64,000 nucleotides of DNA from Levilactobacillus angrenensis (GTDB lineage Bacteria > Bacillota > Bacilli > Lactobacillales > Lactobacillaceae), in NCBI RefSeq assembly GCF_003946085.1, contig NZ_RHOB01000013.1, positions 1-64,000 of the forward strand. The letters run 5' to 3'. Below the pieces are notes generated by a model. It saw only the letters and a program-made list of their open reading frames with translations, did no database searches and was not told the DNA's origin. The translations under genes and the position numbers were made by a program. Positions 38,622 through 47,047 of this stretch are shown piece after piece. The stretch's first letter is position 1. Every line of letters begins with the position of its first letter.

Positions 38622-39224
38622 ATGGCAAACACCTTAGTCATTGCGACCAACAACCCCGGTAAGGCGCGCGAATTCCGGGCGATTTTTGAGCCCAAGGGCC
38701 TGCAAGTCAAAACATTGGCCGATTTCCCCGATTTAAAACAAGTGGCGGAGACCGGTAAGACGTTTACGGAAAACGCAACGTTGAAGGCGACCGCGGTCGC
38801 TCAACAGACCCAATTACCGGTTTTAGCCGATGATTCTGGCCTGATGGTCGACGCCCTGAACGGTGAACCTGGCATTTATTCCGCCCGTTACGCTGGCGAC
38901 CACGATGATGCTAAGAACAATGCGAAGCTACTGGCGAACCTCGAGGGCGTCCCCGCGGAAAAACGGGGGGCAGCCTTCCACACGTCACTGGTGCTGATCA
39001 AGCCTAATGGCAAGAAGTTAGTCGCTACCGGTGAGGTCCGCGGTGAGATTTTAACGGCACCGCGCGGCCACGATGGCTTTGGCTATGATCCGTTGTTTTA
39101 CGTGGCGGAAGACGGTCAGACGTTTGCCGAAATGGGTCTGGCGTTGAAGAATAAGCACAGCCACCGCGCCAAAGCCACGGCGGCGATGTTACCGCAATTC
39201 GATGAATGGTGGGAGGAAAAATAA
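38622..39224 (+). CDS. XTP/dITP diphosphatase (RdgB/HAM1)
   Basis: This pyrophosphatase removes deaminated purine nucleotides from the pool. The signature ATNNPGKAREFRAIF, the DDSGLMVDAL segment and GHDGFGYDPLF are intact in 200 residues. It overlaps the next gene by one base (TAATG), so translation is coupled. The racE-rdgB pair is common in lactobacilli. Confidence 0.96.
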   Translation: MANTLVIATNNPGKAREFRAIFEPKGLQVKTLADFPDLKQVAETGKTFTENATLKATAVAQQTQLPVLADDSGLMVDALNGEPGIYSARYAGDHDDAKNNAKLLANLEGVPAEKRGAAFHTSLVLIKPNGKKLVATGEVRGEILTAPRGHDGFGYDPLFYVAEDGQTFAEMGLALKNKHSHRAKATAAMLPQFDEWWEEK

Positions 39225-39751
39225 TGACACGTTGGCTGGTAATCAGTGATAATCACGGTGACCGCGATATTTTAGTGAGTCTGAAGGCGGCTTTGAAGCC
39301 GGATACCATTTTTCACTGTGGCGATTCGGAAATGACGGCCGATGACCCTTGGTTCAAGGACGCGTACGTGGTGCAGGGCAACATGGATTTTGATAGTCAG
39401 CTACCGTTGGTCCAAACGCCCACGGTGGACGGCTGCAAGGTTCTGTTGACCCACGGCCACTACGATGAAGTCCACTGGGACCTGACCAAGCTCAAGCTCC
39501 ACGCGGACCAAGAACAGGCCGACCTGGTCTTCTTCGGTCACACCCACGAACTGGCGGCTGAAGAGGCTGGGGGCCACGTTTTCGTGAATCCGGGCAGCAT
39601 CAGCCAGCCGCGCGGGGAATATCGGCAATTAGGTGGGACCTGTGCGCTGATCACCGTGACCCCTGAGTCGTGGGTCGTGCAGTATTACACCCGCGATGCC
39701 CAGCCCGTGCCTGAATTAAAATTTACCTTTACCCGGAACCAGAAAGGATGA
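39224..39751 (+). CDS. YfcE/MJ0936-type metallophosphoesterase
   Basis: This 175-residue calcineurin-like phosphodiesterase has the metal motifs SDNHGD, HCGDSE, VQGNMD, THGHYDEV and FGHTHE. The ATG chosen overlaps the rdgB stop codon; an earlier in-frame start lies inside rdgB. Such proteins cleave small phosphodiesters; the natural substrate is unknown. The next gene begins eight bases later. Confidence 0.9.
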   Translation: MTRWLVISDNHGDRDILVSLKAALKPDTIFHCGDSEMTADDPWFKDAYVVQGNMDFDSQLPLVQTPTVDGCKVLLTHGHYDEVHWDLTKLKLHADQEQADLVFFGHTHELAAEEAGGHVFVNPGSISQPRGEYRQLGGTCALITVTPESWVVQYYTRDAQPVPELKFTFTRNQKG

Positions 39752-39759
39752 CGTAACGC

Positions 39760-40251
39760 ATGATTGACGCTGCTGTGGAGCAGTTATTGCTAGACGACCC
39801 CAAGAGTTACGTGATTCCGGCGGACGTCGTGGCCAACGTGACGGCGACCAATACGCTGGAGCATGCGCTAATGGTGCTCTCAAAAGTGGGGTACAGTCGA
39901 ATTCCCGTGCTCGACGCTGACGACCACCTGCAGGGGATGATCTCATTAGCCGCGATTACCGACAAATTGTTGCACGTTCCCGGTGCCGCGGTCGAACAGC
40001 TCAGCAACTATACGGTGGCCGATGCCATGATTCCCGTGGAGCACTGGGTGGACGACCCCAAGAAACTGGAAACAATTTTAAACTATATGATTGACGAGCC
40101 TTTTATCCCCTTGTTAAATGACCAAAATGTTTTTCAAGGAATTATCACGCGACGAGAAATTTTAAAACGCGTGAATTACTTAGCCCACAACCTGGATAAC
40201 CATTATACCGTGACGGCCTTGGCCGACATGGTAAATAGTTCTGAAAGCTAG
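39760..40251 (+). CDS. CBS domain protein, CbpB/DarB type
   Basis: Two CBS domains fill the 163-residue protein (about 20-80 and 90-145). In Listeria and Bacillus the orthologue binds cyclic di-AMP and links it to the stringent-response enzyme Rel. It ends an operon with racE, rdgB and the phosphoesterase. Length and operon context support the assignment, but ligand binding is inferred. Confidence 0.82.
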   Translation: MIDAAVEQLLLDDPKSYVIPADVVANVTATNTLEHALMVLSKVGYSRIPVLDADDHLQGMISLAAITDKLLHVPGAAVEQLSNYTVADAMIPVEHWVDDPKKLETILNYMIDEPFIPLLNDQNVFQGIITRREILKRVNYLAHNLDNHYTVTALADMVNSSES

Positions 40252-40286
40252 CGTGGTCTTGGCCCGTAATAATGAGGAGGACCACT

Positions 40287-40445
40287 GTGAAAGTAGTTTT
40301 AGGTATTTTAATCGGCATCCTGTGGCTGTTTACGATTGGCTTGGCCATCATGGCAGCCACGGGCGCGGGGAGCTACTGGTCATTTTTGATTTTATTCGTG
40401 CTGGTCATGTTCAGCACCATCGACTGGTGGCGGCTCGACCGTTAA
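40287..40445 (+). CDS. small membrane protein of 52 residues
   Basis: A GTG start eight bases after AGGAGG opens a reading frame of 52 codons for a protein with two membrane helices: one from residue 3 to about 25 and a second from about 32 to 46, ending TIDWWRLDR. The ribosome site and hydrophobic pattern make it a credible gene. No family is recognised. It may belong to the cbpB operon, 35 bases upstream. Confidence 0.7.
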   Translation: MKVVLGILIGILWLFTIGLAIMAATGAGSYWSFLILFVLVMFSTIDWWRLDR

Positions 40446-40533
40446 CTGATCCGCAATTCTTAGGGAATCAATGGAAAGTTAGTGAAACTAGTTGCCTGCA
40501 GTTGTTGGCAGCAGCCAATTTTAAACGTGAACC

Positions 40534-40576
40534 AAAAAAAGTGATCACCACCCGCGTTGGGCAGTGATCACTTTTT
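40534..40576. terminator. bidirectional terminator
   Basis: AAAAAGTGATCAC and GTGATCACTTTTT form a perfect stem around a 17-base loop, with A- and T-runs at either side, closing the racE-cbpB operon. Confidence 0.9.
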
Positions 40577-40614
40577 AATTAATTATTTACCGAAGGTTGA
40601 AAGATGAATTAATG

Positions 40615-40866
40615 TCTTGACTCCCGGAGCGACAGCGTTTTGTTCACCAGAACTAGTGAAACCAGGGCCTGCGTCAGCCAGGGTTCCGCCTGCTATGGGG
40701 AACACCTCCAGCCAAAGAGCGGTCTTCCGGTCCGCCCACCGCGTTCCAACCCATAGTTGGCGGACGGTAGGCGGCCAGTTCTCACTACGAAGCTGTAAAC
40801 GACTAATTCTTCCATGAGTCGCGTGGTGACAATGTTTCTAGCTGATTTTCATCTTTCAACCTTCAG
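40615..40866 (+). repeat. intergenic structured repeat, copy H
   Basis: This copy carries the left module (AGAACTAGTGAAACCAGGG), then GGTTCCGCCTGCTATGGGG and CTCCAGCC, then GGTCCGCCCACCGCG and the arm GTTCCAACCCATAGTTGGCGG, and the full right tail (GCGGCCAGTTCTCACTA, then CTGATTTTCATC). The left arm CCGCCTGCTATGGGGAAC pairs with that right arm, whereas copy A uses a different left arm. The tail ends against the stop codon of the MscS gene. Confidence 0.8.
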
Positions 40867-41736
40867 TTATTTATTGGTCAAGGGCGCGTGGGTCGGTAGG
40901 GTGATGCCGGCCTCGCGGATGGCCTTGAGGTAGGCCGTCAGGAAGGTCGCTTGTAATTTATACTGGCTCCCGTTCTTGGCGACGAGGTTGACTTGATAGA
41001 CCAGCTCGCCCGTTGGCAAGGTCACAACGCCGGTAATGATTGGCTCACTGATAACGCTGGGATGTTCCGGCAACAGGCGTGCGTTAGTGGCGTGGATGAT
41101 TTCGGGTAGCTGTTCGACTGGTGTGGTGGAAGCGATGGGGATGTTGATGGTCGCGTGCATGTCGTTACGCGAGCGGTTGGCCACGATGGTGATGTTGCGG
41201 TTGGGAATGAAATTCACCGTTCCATCGGCCGAGGTGACCTGAGTCGTGCGTAGCCCCATGGCGGACACCGTACCTTCAATCAAACCAATCTTGACAGTAT
41301 CGCCGACGTCAAATTGTTGCTCCAGGAGAATCGAGATCCCCGTGACCAGGTCGCTAACGAAGCCTTGGGCACCCAGCCCTAATGCCAGACTGAAGATTCC
41401 GGCCCCAGCGACCAACGTCCCAATCGGTACACCTAAGGTCGACAGCATGGCGTAGGCCCAAAAGAAGATAATGGTGTAGTGGAAGAGGTTCATCGTCAGC
41501 ATGCTGATGGTCTGCAGACGATTATTGGCGCCGTCCTTGGGGGCTAAGTAACGTTTGAAACTGCGATTCAAGATCCAGCGCCCCACGACGTTGATGACGA
41601 AAAATAAAATCGTTAAGAAGAGCAAACTCAAAAAACGACTGGTAATCAGGTGGAGCACTTTTTCCCAGTCAAAAGTATTTAAATAATGTTGCAGCCACTT
41701 GGAAGAGGTGGCCGAAGTGGTGATTAGGTCCGTCAC
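40867..41736 (-). CDS. MscS-type small-conductance mechanosensitive channel
   Basis: The channel releases solutes on hypo-osmotic shock. The 289-residue protein has membrane helices near 35-55, 85-105 and 110-150; the pore segment LGLGAQGFVSDLVTG and then QFDVGD are typical of the MscS pore and upper beta domain. The GTG start follows AAAGGAGG by eight bases. It is divergent from the ytxG-like gene. Confidence 0.92.
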   Translation of the reverse strand: MTDLITTSATSSKWLQHYLNTFDWEKVLHLITSRFLSLLFLTILFFVINVVGRWILNRSFKRYLAPKDGANNRLQTISMLTMNLFHYTIIFFWAYAMLSTLGVPIGTLVAGAGIFSLALGLGAQGFVSDLVTGISILLEQQFDVGDTVKIGLIEGTVSAMGLRTTQVTSADGTVNFIPNRNITIVANRSRNDMHATINIPIASTTPVEQLPEIIHATNARLLPEHPSVISEPIITGVVTLPTGELVYQVNLVAKNGSQYKLQATFLTAYLKAIREAGITLPTHAPLTNK

Positions 41737-41846
41737 GAGACGAGCCTCCTTTGCTAAATGTCAGAATCCGGCAACCAGCGGCGCCGTAATCCTTATTTTA
41801 CTAGTCTTGACAAAGAAAACCAATTAGAATCGGGGTATTAATTGCG

Positions 41847-41860
41847 TGTAAGCGCTGAGA
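41847..41860 (+). promoter_or_regulatory. possible cre-like site before the ytxG-like gene
   Basis: TGTAAGCGCTGAGA matches the CcpA cre consensus at its left half but lacks the conserved C near the right end. A putative extended promoter element lies beside it. The match is weak. Confidence 0.3.
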
Positions 41861-41903
41861 ATGCTATTCTATTGGTAAGTAACGAGCACAAGGAGGGGTT
41901 GTC

Positions 41904-42308
41904 ATGACCGGTGGACAAGTAGCGGGCCTGATTGCAGCAATTGCGTTTCTAATCTTGGTTCTCTTCATTGGCATGTTCTTAGTAAAAATGAATAAAACGT
42001 TGAGTGAGGTCAATCGCTCAATGAAGACGATGACGTCAGATGTGGACATCATCAGTCACCAGGCCGAGGATATCATGGCCAATGCCAACGAGCTGTTGGA
42101 GGATGTTAACAAGAAGGTTGCGACCATTGATCCAGTATTTCAAGCCGCCGCTGATTTGGGCGAGAGTGTTTCTGATTTGAACACCGCAACCCGCAAGCTG
42201 ACCGACCGTGTGGGTGAGACCGCTAAGACCACAGCCAAGACATCGCTGGCTGCTCGCGTCGGCAAGACCGCATTTGATTTATACAAGAACCGTAAGAACA
42301 AAGACTAG
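41904..42308 (+). CDS. DUF948 (YtxG-like) membrane protein
   Basis: This 134-residue protein has one N-terminal membrane helix (residues 8-30) and then a helical cytoplasmic or extracytoplasmic rod. DUF948 proteins such as YtxG of Bacillus are general-stress proteins of unknown mechanism. It is followed after 26 bases by a YtxH-like gene, and the ytxGH pair lies near ccpA in Bacillus as here. Confidence 0.85.
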   Translation: MTGGQVAGLIAAIAFLILVLFIGMFLVKMNKTLSEVNRSMKTMTSDVDIISHQAEDIMANANELLEDVNKKVATIDPVFQAAADLGESVSDLNTATRKLTDRVGETAKTTAKTSLAARVGKTAFDLYKNRKNKD

Positions 42309-42334
42309 TCGTTTACGGAAAGGAAGTCATGAAG

Positions 42335-42760
42335 ATGGCAAAACACAAATTATTAGCAGGATTGGTATTAGGTGGCGTGGCCTACGCGGCTTATCACACG
42401 CTAGATTTGGAACAACGTGAAGCGTTGAAAGATGCCGCTCGTGACCGGTATAACGCATTCAAAGACCGGGCAGTCGACTATGCATTCTACGCTGCAGATG
42501 CAGCTGACGACTTCAAGGCCGCTTTAGACGACCGGCTAGCCGGCAAGACGGATGCACCAGCTTGGCAAGATGCCAGTACTGATGACACGGCGGAAGACGC
42601 CGACGATGACATCGTATTGAGTAGCAATGACGTCAGTGACCTGCCTAATGAAGACACGGACACAGACGACACGACAGATGCCGCTGCGGATGCCACTGAC
42701 GAGGCAGCCAACGACGAAAAGCCCGCAGCTGACGAACCAACCGCGGACAAGCCAGTTTAG
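42335..42760 (+). CDS. YtxH-like stress protein
   Basis: This 141-residue protein starts with a short hydrophobic segment (LLAGLVLGGVAYAAYHTLD), then a basic helical region and a strongly acidic Asp/Thr/Ala-rich C-terminal half. Compared with YtxH it keeps the N-terminal helix only, so function is unknown. The ATG used has an AGGAAG site eight bases before it; an ATG six bases upstream is too close. It forms an operon with the ytxG-like gene. Confidence 0.75.
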   Translation: MAKHKLLAGLVLGGVAYAAYHTLDLEQREALKDAARDRYNAFKDRAVDYAFYAADAADDFKAALDDRLAGKTDAPAWQDASTDDTAEDADDDIVLSSNDVSDLPNEDTDTDDTTDAAADATDEAANDEKPAADEPTADKPV

Positions 42761-42774
42761 ATAAGTTCTCATAA

Positions 42775-42801
42775 GTCACGGCTTAGGCCGCGGCTTTTTT
42801 T
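42775..42801 (+). terminator. terminator of the ytxGH-like operon
   Basis: GTCACGG and CCGCGGC pair imperfectly and a T7 run follows. Confidence 0.7.
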
Positions 42802-42809
42802 CTGCCTGC

Positions 42810-42940
42810 GATTGGGGATTCGTTTCCGGCTCAAAGTTGCGGACCGAGATTGCGCTTTGACTTGACCCGGTGTTCTCAGCGGTCCAACCTAGTGAATGGT
42901 CAGGCGGCCGGTTCGAACCATGAGGCAGCTACAGGCGATG
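42810..42940 (+). repeat. degenerate intergenic repeat-like segment, copy I
   Basis: The short gap keeps TTTCCGGCTCAAAG, GACCGAGAT, AGCGGTCCA, GTCAGGCGGCCGGTTC and ATGAGGCAGCT, in the same order as parts of copies A and B. No full stem is formed. It is a weak, eroded member. Confidence 0.4.
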
Positions 42941-42948
42941 AAGACAAT

Positions 42949-42979
42949 AAAAAAGTCCACAACCAGAATCGTTGTGGAC
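42949..42979 (-). terminator. pepQ terminator
   Basis: GTCCACAAC and GTTGTGGAC form a perfect stem, and the A6 run on the left is the T-run for the minus-strand pepQ gene. Confidence 0.9.
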
Positions 42980-42995
42980 CAGGTGAAATTAGGTG

Positions 42996-44093
42996 TTAAC
43001 CCACGTAAGTCAGTTCCTTTGAAGTGTGGGTGAATGGTAAGCTGCCGTCCTCAGTGACGTGGACACAGTCTTCGATCCGCACACCAGCAACGCCGGGGAT
43101 GTAGATACCCGGTTCGATGGAGAAGCACATGCCTGGTTCTAAGACCAAGTCGTTGCCTGCCATGATGGATGGGAATTCGTGATCGCTCATGCCCATACCG
43201 TGGCCGAGGCGGTGAATGAAGTATTCGCCGTAGCCGGCCTTGGTGATGATGTCACGGGCAATCTTGTCGAGTTCAGCGGCGGTCAATCCGGGTTTAACCG
43301 CGGCTTGGGCCGTCAGTTGAGCTTCCAGACAAACGTCGTAGATTTCCTTTTCTTTGGCCGTTGGGGTTCCCAAGGCCACCGTCCGGGAAGCGTCGGAAAT
43401 GTAACCGTCGTATACGGTCCCGAGGTCAAATAAGACTAATTCGTTATTTTCAAATTTGGTGGCGTTCGTTGCGCCGTGGGGTTCAGCCGCATGGGCGCCG
43501 GCTTGGACCAGACTACCGAAGGACATTTCCATAATGCCCTCCTTCATCAAGGCGTATTGTAATTCGGCCACGGCGGATTGTTCCGTCTTGCCAGCCTTAA
43601 CCGCAGCGAAGCCGTGTTCAAAGGCGAAATCGTCCCATTTGCCGGCGATTTCCAGCTTCTTGATTTCTTCGGCTGACTTGATCAGCCGCATGTGTTCAAT
43701 GAAACTGGTGATGTCCAGGTCAAAGTGTGGTGCGCTGAACTGTGCGGCCAAGGCTTCCATCCGGGCAACTTGGAGTTGGCCCTTTTCCAAAGCGATGTGG
43801 TCGGGGTTCACGTGCCGTTGCTTGACTTGGTCCGCAATCATGGCCCAAGGGTTTTCATGGTCTAGGTAGCCAATGACTGGGAACTGCCAGCCAGTTGCTT
43901 TAATAACTTCGACTTCCAAGGCGGGCGCAAAAATAAACGGGTCTTGGTCCGGGAAGATGACGAGTGCCAGTACCCGCTCGATCGGGTCGCTCCCAAAGCC
44001 AGTTAAGTACTGGATCGTTTTGGGATTGCTGAGATAAGTCATGCTGGCGTGGTGCTGTGCTGTCCATTGCTGAATCTGTTCGAGTTTAGTCAT
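42996..44093 (-). CDS. Xaa-Pro dipeptidase PepQ
   Basis: PepQ, an M24-family metallopeptidase, splits X-Pro dipeptides from casein and other peptides. It has the creatinase N-terminal domain and the pita-bread domain with dinuclear metal ligands Asp, Asp, His, Glu and Glu in FDLGTVYDGYISDASRT, GHGMGMSDHE, IEPGIY and GVRIED. The length is 365 residues. It is divergent from ccpA, a common arrangement in lactobacilli, so the shared region may carry control by CcpA. Confidence 0.95.
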   Translation of the reverse strand: MTKLEQIQQWTAQHHASMTYLSNPKTIQYLTGFGSDPIERVLALVIFPDQDPFIFAPALEVEVIKATGWQFPVIGYLDHENPWAMIADQVKQRHVNPDHIALEKGQLQVARMEALAAQFSAPHFDLDITSFIEHMRLIKSAEEIKKLEIAGKWDDFAFEHGFAAVKAGKTEQSAVAELQYALMKEGIMEMSFGSLVQAGAHAAEPHGATNATKFENNELVLFDLGTVYDGYISDASRTVALGTPTAKEKEIYDVCLEAQLTAQAAVKPGLTAAELDKIARDIITKAGYGEYFIHRLGHGMGMSDHEFPSIMAGNDLVLEPGMCFSIEPGIYIPGVAGVRIEDCVHVTEDGSLPFTHTSKELTYVG

Positions 44094-44342
44094 TCAATCA
44101 CCCCTTTAAAAGATGTGTTAATTATAGCATAGCGCTACCAAGATTCCGAATGGGGGTGAGCAACGGGAGATTCGAAAATTTTCGGATTTTTAATTTTATC
44201 ACTTGACCAGCCAACTGATTTTCTGTAAACGGCTTAACAACGCGGATGAAATGGCCTATAGTAAACCATGTCTACCGCGAAGGTTGTACCGTATGGAGAG
44301 TTGTGCCTTGAAAATTGGATGAAATTAAGGTATTCTTTGATA

Positions 44343-44388
44343 TGAAAGCGTTTTCAATGTTGCGTCCCTGATTGACTTTCTGTATACT
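44343..44388 (+). promoter_or_regulatory. ccpA promoter with cre site
   Basis: TGAAAGCGTTTTCA (44343-44356) is a complete catabolite-response element. It lies four bases before a TTGCGT box (44360-44365), which is 17 bases from TATACT (44383-44388). CcpA binding here would control its own gene. A second, one-mismatch cre-like sequence (TGAAAACGAATGAA) lies just after the predicted start, near 44401. Confidence 0.8.
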
Positions 44389-44448
44389 GGTCAAGTTGCT
44401 TGAAAACGAATGAAAACAAATTAAAACAAGAAAGAAAGGGCTATCGCT

Positions 44449-45450
44449 ATGGAAAAACAAACAGTTACAATTTACGATGTGGCACGCGAAGCGGCGGTCT
44501 CCATGGCCACCGTCTCGCGGGTGGTTAATGGCAATCCCAATGTTAAGCCAGCTACACGGAAGAAAGTTTTAGAAGTTATTGACCGGCTCGACTATCGGCC
44601 AAACGCTGTTGCTCGGGGACTGGCAAGTAAGAAGACAACGACTGTGGGGGTTATCATCCCCGACGTCACCAACATCTACTTCTCCTCACTAGCACGGGGG
44701 ATCGATGATATTGCGATGATGTACAAGTACAACATTATCCTGACCAACTCCGATGAAAACGGGGGCAAGGAAGTTCAAGTCCTGAACACCTTGATGGCTA
44801 AGCAAGTCGACGGAATCATTTTCATGGGGAACCAAGTGACCGACGAATTGCGCGAAGAGTTCAAGCGGTCCAAGGCGCCCGTCGTTTTAGCCGGGTCAGT
44901 GGATTCTGAAAAGGCCCAACCGAGCGTCAACATCGACTATGTGGCGGCGGTTGCGGAAGCTGTGAAGAACCTGATCGACCATGGCAACCAAAAGATTGCG
45001 TTCGTTTCTGGCTCAATGGATGAAGCCATCAACCATGATTACCGGTTGAAAGGGTACAAGAAGGCCTTGAAGGACGCCGGTATTGCCTATGATGATAAGT
45101 TGGTCTTTGAAACGGACTACACTTACAAGGCTGGCCAATCACTGGAACCAGCACTGAGCGCTGCCGGTGCGACCGCCGCCTTCGTGGGTGACGATGAATT
45201 AGCCGCTGGGGTCATGAACGGCTTGACCGACGCTGGTGTGGACGTTCCTGGCGAATTTGAAGTGATCACCAGCAACGACACCAAGCTGACTGAGCTGGTT
45301 CGGCCAAAGATGAGCTCTATCACGCAACCCCTCTATGATATTGGGGCCGTGGCTATGCGTCTGTTGACCAAGCTCATGAACAACGAAACGGTTGAAGAGA
45401 ACACCGTCATCTTGCCTTACGGGTTAATGAAGCGGAGTTCGACGAAATAA
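44449..45450 (+). CDS. catabolite control protein A (CcpA)
   Basis: CcpA is a LacI-family regulator that, with HPr-Ser46-P, represses or activates carbon genes at cre sites. The 333-residue protein has the HTH signature TIYDVAREAAVSMATVSRVV at residues 7-26 and the periplasmic-binding-like core with GVIIPDVTN and FVGDDELAAGVMNG. The ATG follows AGAAAGGG. It is divergent from pepQ, and its promoter region has a perfect cre. Confidence 0.96.
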   Translation: MEKQTVTIYDVAREAAVSMATVSRVVNGNPNVKPATRKKVLEVIDRLDYRPNAVARGLASKKTTTVGVIIPDVTNIYFSSLARGIDDIAMMYKYNIILTNSDENGGKEVQVLNTLMAKQVDGIIFMGNQVTDELREEFKRSKAPVVLAGSVDSEKAQPSVNIDYVAAVAEAVKNLIDHGNQKIAFVSGSMDEAINHDYRLKGYKKALKDAGIAYDDKLVFETDYTYKAGQSLEPALSAAGATAAFVGDDELAAGVMNGLTDAGVDVPGEFEVITSNDTKLTELVRPKMSSITQPLYDIGAVAMRLLTKLMNNETVEENTVILPYGLMKRSSTK

Positions 45451-45459
45451 GTAACTCAT

Positions 45460-45495
45460 GAAAAGGTTTTGGAGCGCTGTTTCCAGAACCTTTTC
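45460..45495 (+). terminator. ccpA terminator-like hairpin
   Basis: GAAAAGGTT and AACCTTTTC flank an imperfect TTGGA/TCCAG extension. There is no long T-run after it, so termination strength is uncertain. Confidence 0.6.
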
Positions 45496-45628
45496 GTATG
45501 TCTACGGAACATCAACACAAGACGTCGATTTGTAAGTTTCGGTATGATTAAGCCAGTGTTAATCAAACTGAAATCTAGATGTGCTACAATGATAAGCAAA
45601 TCATATTGGGTATTGGGAGGTGGTTCTA

Positions 45629-46462
45629 ATGAGTGAAAATAGTCGCATGGCACGCTACCATGCCAATGAGGAGCAGGAACCACAACAACAGCCAGCGCCA
45701 CCAACTGCGTATCAACGCCGACCAGCGCTGGCACGGTGGGTCGCTTTCTTACTGCTTTTGTTAACGATCACGGTGGGATTGCGATTGACGGTTTTTAACG
45801 CGAATTACACGGCGGGGGTCGTGTCCAGATCCAGTTATGGGGAAAAGGTCATCAATCGTCTGAACGATGACTTGGAGAACCTGGGAATTTCTGGAGCACC
45901 CATCACGTCAGGTGTGGCGCAACCATATTTGGCAATCGGGGTGGCAGAATTGTACGGTGACACGACCACCACAACGGTTGACGGAACTGACCTGTCGGCG
46001 GCGGTCAGCAGTCAGGCCCAGGCCATGGGGGTCACTGCGTCTAGCAAATTGCTGCGTCAAATTAGCCAGGAGGCCCAGAAACGGGCGAAGGCGGCGTTTA
46101 ACACCACCGCTATGCAACAAGCTGCGATTCAGGTTCAGCGGGCTAAAAAGCTGAATTTTTGGCTCATGCTGGCTGCGGTCATGCTGCTGGTCGTGACGTT
46201 CTTCTATGCACTAAGTGTGCACCATGTATTTGCCAGTCTGGGGCCGGGTTTGGCTTTGGGCGGCTTACTGAGTGGTTTAGTTGGCCTAGGCGGCTACTTC
46301 TTCTTGCCATTCGTGTTGACGGGAACTAGTCAAACGGTCAATAACTTATTGACGGCGATTGGCCGTAGTGGCTTGGGCGTCATCATGTTCGCTGGTGCGG
46401 CGGAAATTATCGTCGGCGGCCTTGTCTTATTAGGGCACCGGACGTTCCGGCGTGAGAATTAA
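45629..46462 (+). CDS. uncharacterised four-helix membrane protein
   Basis: The 277-residue protein has a proline/glutamine-rich cytoplasmic head, a first membrane helix near residues 34-54, an outer alpha-helical Ala/Gln-rich domain of about 120 residues, and three more helices in the C-terminal 105 residues. No family is recognised and no enzyme motif is visible. The ATG shown is seven bases after GGGAGG. It lies alone between two hairpins. Confidence 0.75.
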   Translation: MSENSRMARYHANEEQEPQQQPAPPTAYQRRPALARWVAFLLLLLTITVGLRLTVFNANYTAGVVSRSSYGEKVINRLNDDLENLGISGAPITSGVAQPYLAIGVAELYGDTTTTTVDGTDLSAAVSSQAQAMGVTASSKLLRQISQEAQKRAKAAFNTTAMQQAAIQVQRAKKLNFWLMLAAVMLLVVTFFYALSVHHVFASLGPGLALGGLLSGLVGLGGYFFLPFVLTGTSQTVNNLLTAIGRSGLGVIMFAGAAEIIVGGLVLLGHRTFRREN

Positions 46463-46470
46463 ATACTAAT

Positions 46471-46499
46471 GAGTTCGGGACATGGGTCTCGAACTTTTT
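46471..46499 (+). terminator. terminator
   Basis: AGTTCGGGAC and GTCTCGAACT form a stem with one mismatch and a T5 run. The following 430 bases up to the surface-protein gene hold no gene; a small hairpin ATGGCC/GGCCAT lies near 46600. Confidence 0.75.
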
Positions 46500-46929
46500 G
46501 TTTAAAGAGAAATATTATCTTTTTCTTAAGTATGTTCAATCAGAGTTATAAAACTCGATTGGATTTCGTTAGTTAGAGTATAGGGGAAATGGCCAGCCAA
46601 ATAACCGGCCATTAAAACAGTCGACTTTTGAAATGTTTTTGTTATATTATCTTGCAATTAGTTTAAGGGAGGCGCAATATAAGAAATGTAATAATTCGAC
46701 TTTATTGGGATGCTGCTGATTAAGAACAGTCGGCAACGAGACTGATGTATTCGGGGATATTCGTGAATCGGGGATGTCACGGATGAATTCATGTGAATGG
46801 AAGAGCAATCTTGATTGACCCCATCCAGGCAAATCCGTGAGGGTGATCGTGTCAGTAAATTCAGTGAACTATCAGTCAATTGTCGATTACCAGGGGGTCG
46901 AAACACTATTTTAGTAGGGGGCTCAACAG

Positions 46930-47047
46930 ATGAGCAACGGGAGAACAAAGGTAAACAGCCAGAATAGTCTTCACGTAAAAAAAATGTACAAAGTCGCTAA
47001 ACTACGGACTACTAACGGGAACGGTCTTACTGAGCGTTAGTCTAGGG
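46930..47047 (+). pseudogene. out-of-frame signal-peptide segment of the surface protein
   Basis: ATG at 46930 has an AGGGGG site nine bases upstream and reads a polar start ending VKKMYKVAK, like the KxYKxGKxW signal class. The hydrophobic core (GLLTGTVLLSVSLGM, then SAKA) is encoded just behind it, but in the next gene's frame. The two are separated by one frame step, between an A8 run (46977-46984) and the TAC codon near 47007. As written, translation from 46930 meets a TAG about 110 bases on. One base fewer in the A8 run, or an indel after it, restores a full signal peptide. Confidence 0.7.

Noticed and set aside
44226-44241. Second cre-like sequence in the pepQ-ccpA gap
   Set aside because: TGTAAACGGCTTAACA lacks two conserved cre positions, so only the site at 44343 is kept.
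46500-46930. Search for a gene or riboswitch in the gap before the LPQTG protein
   Set aside because: Short minus-strand frames there lack ribosome sites, and only one small hairpin is present; nothing can be supported.
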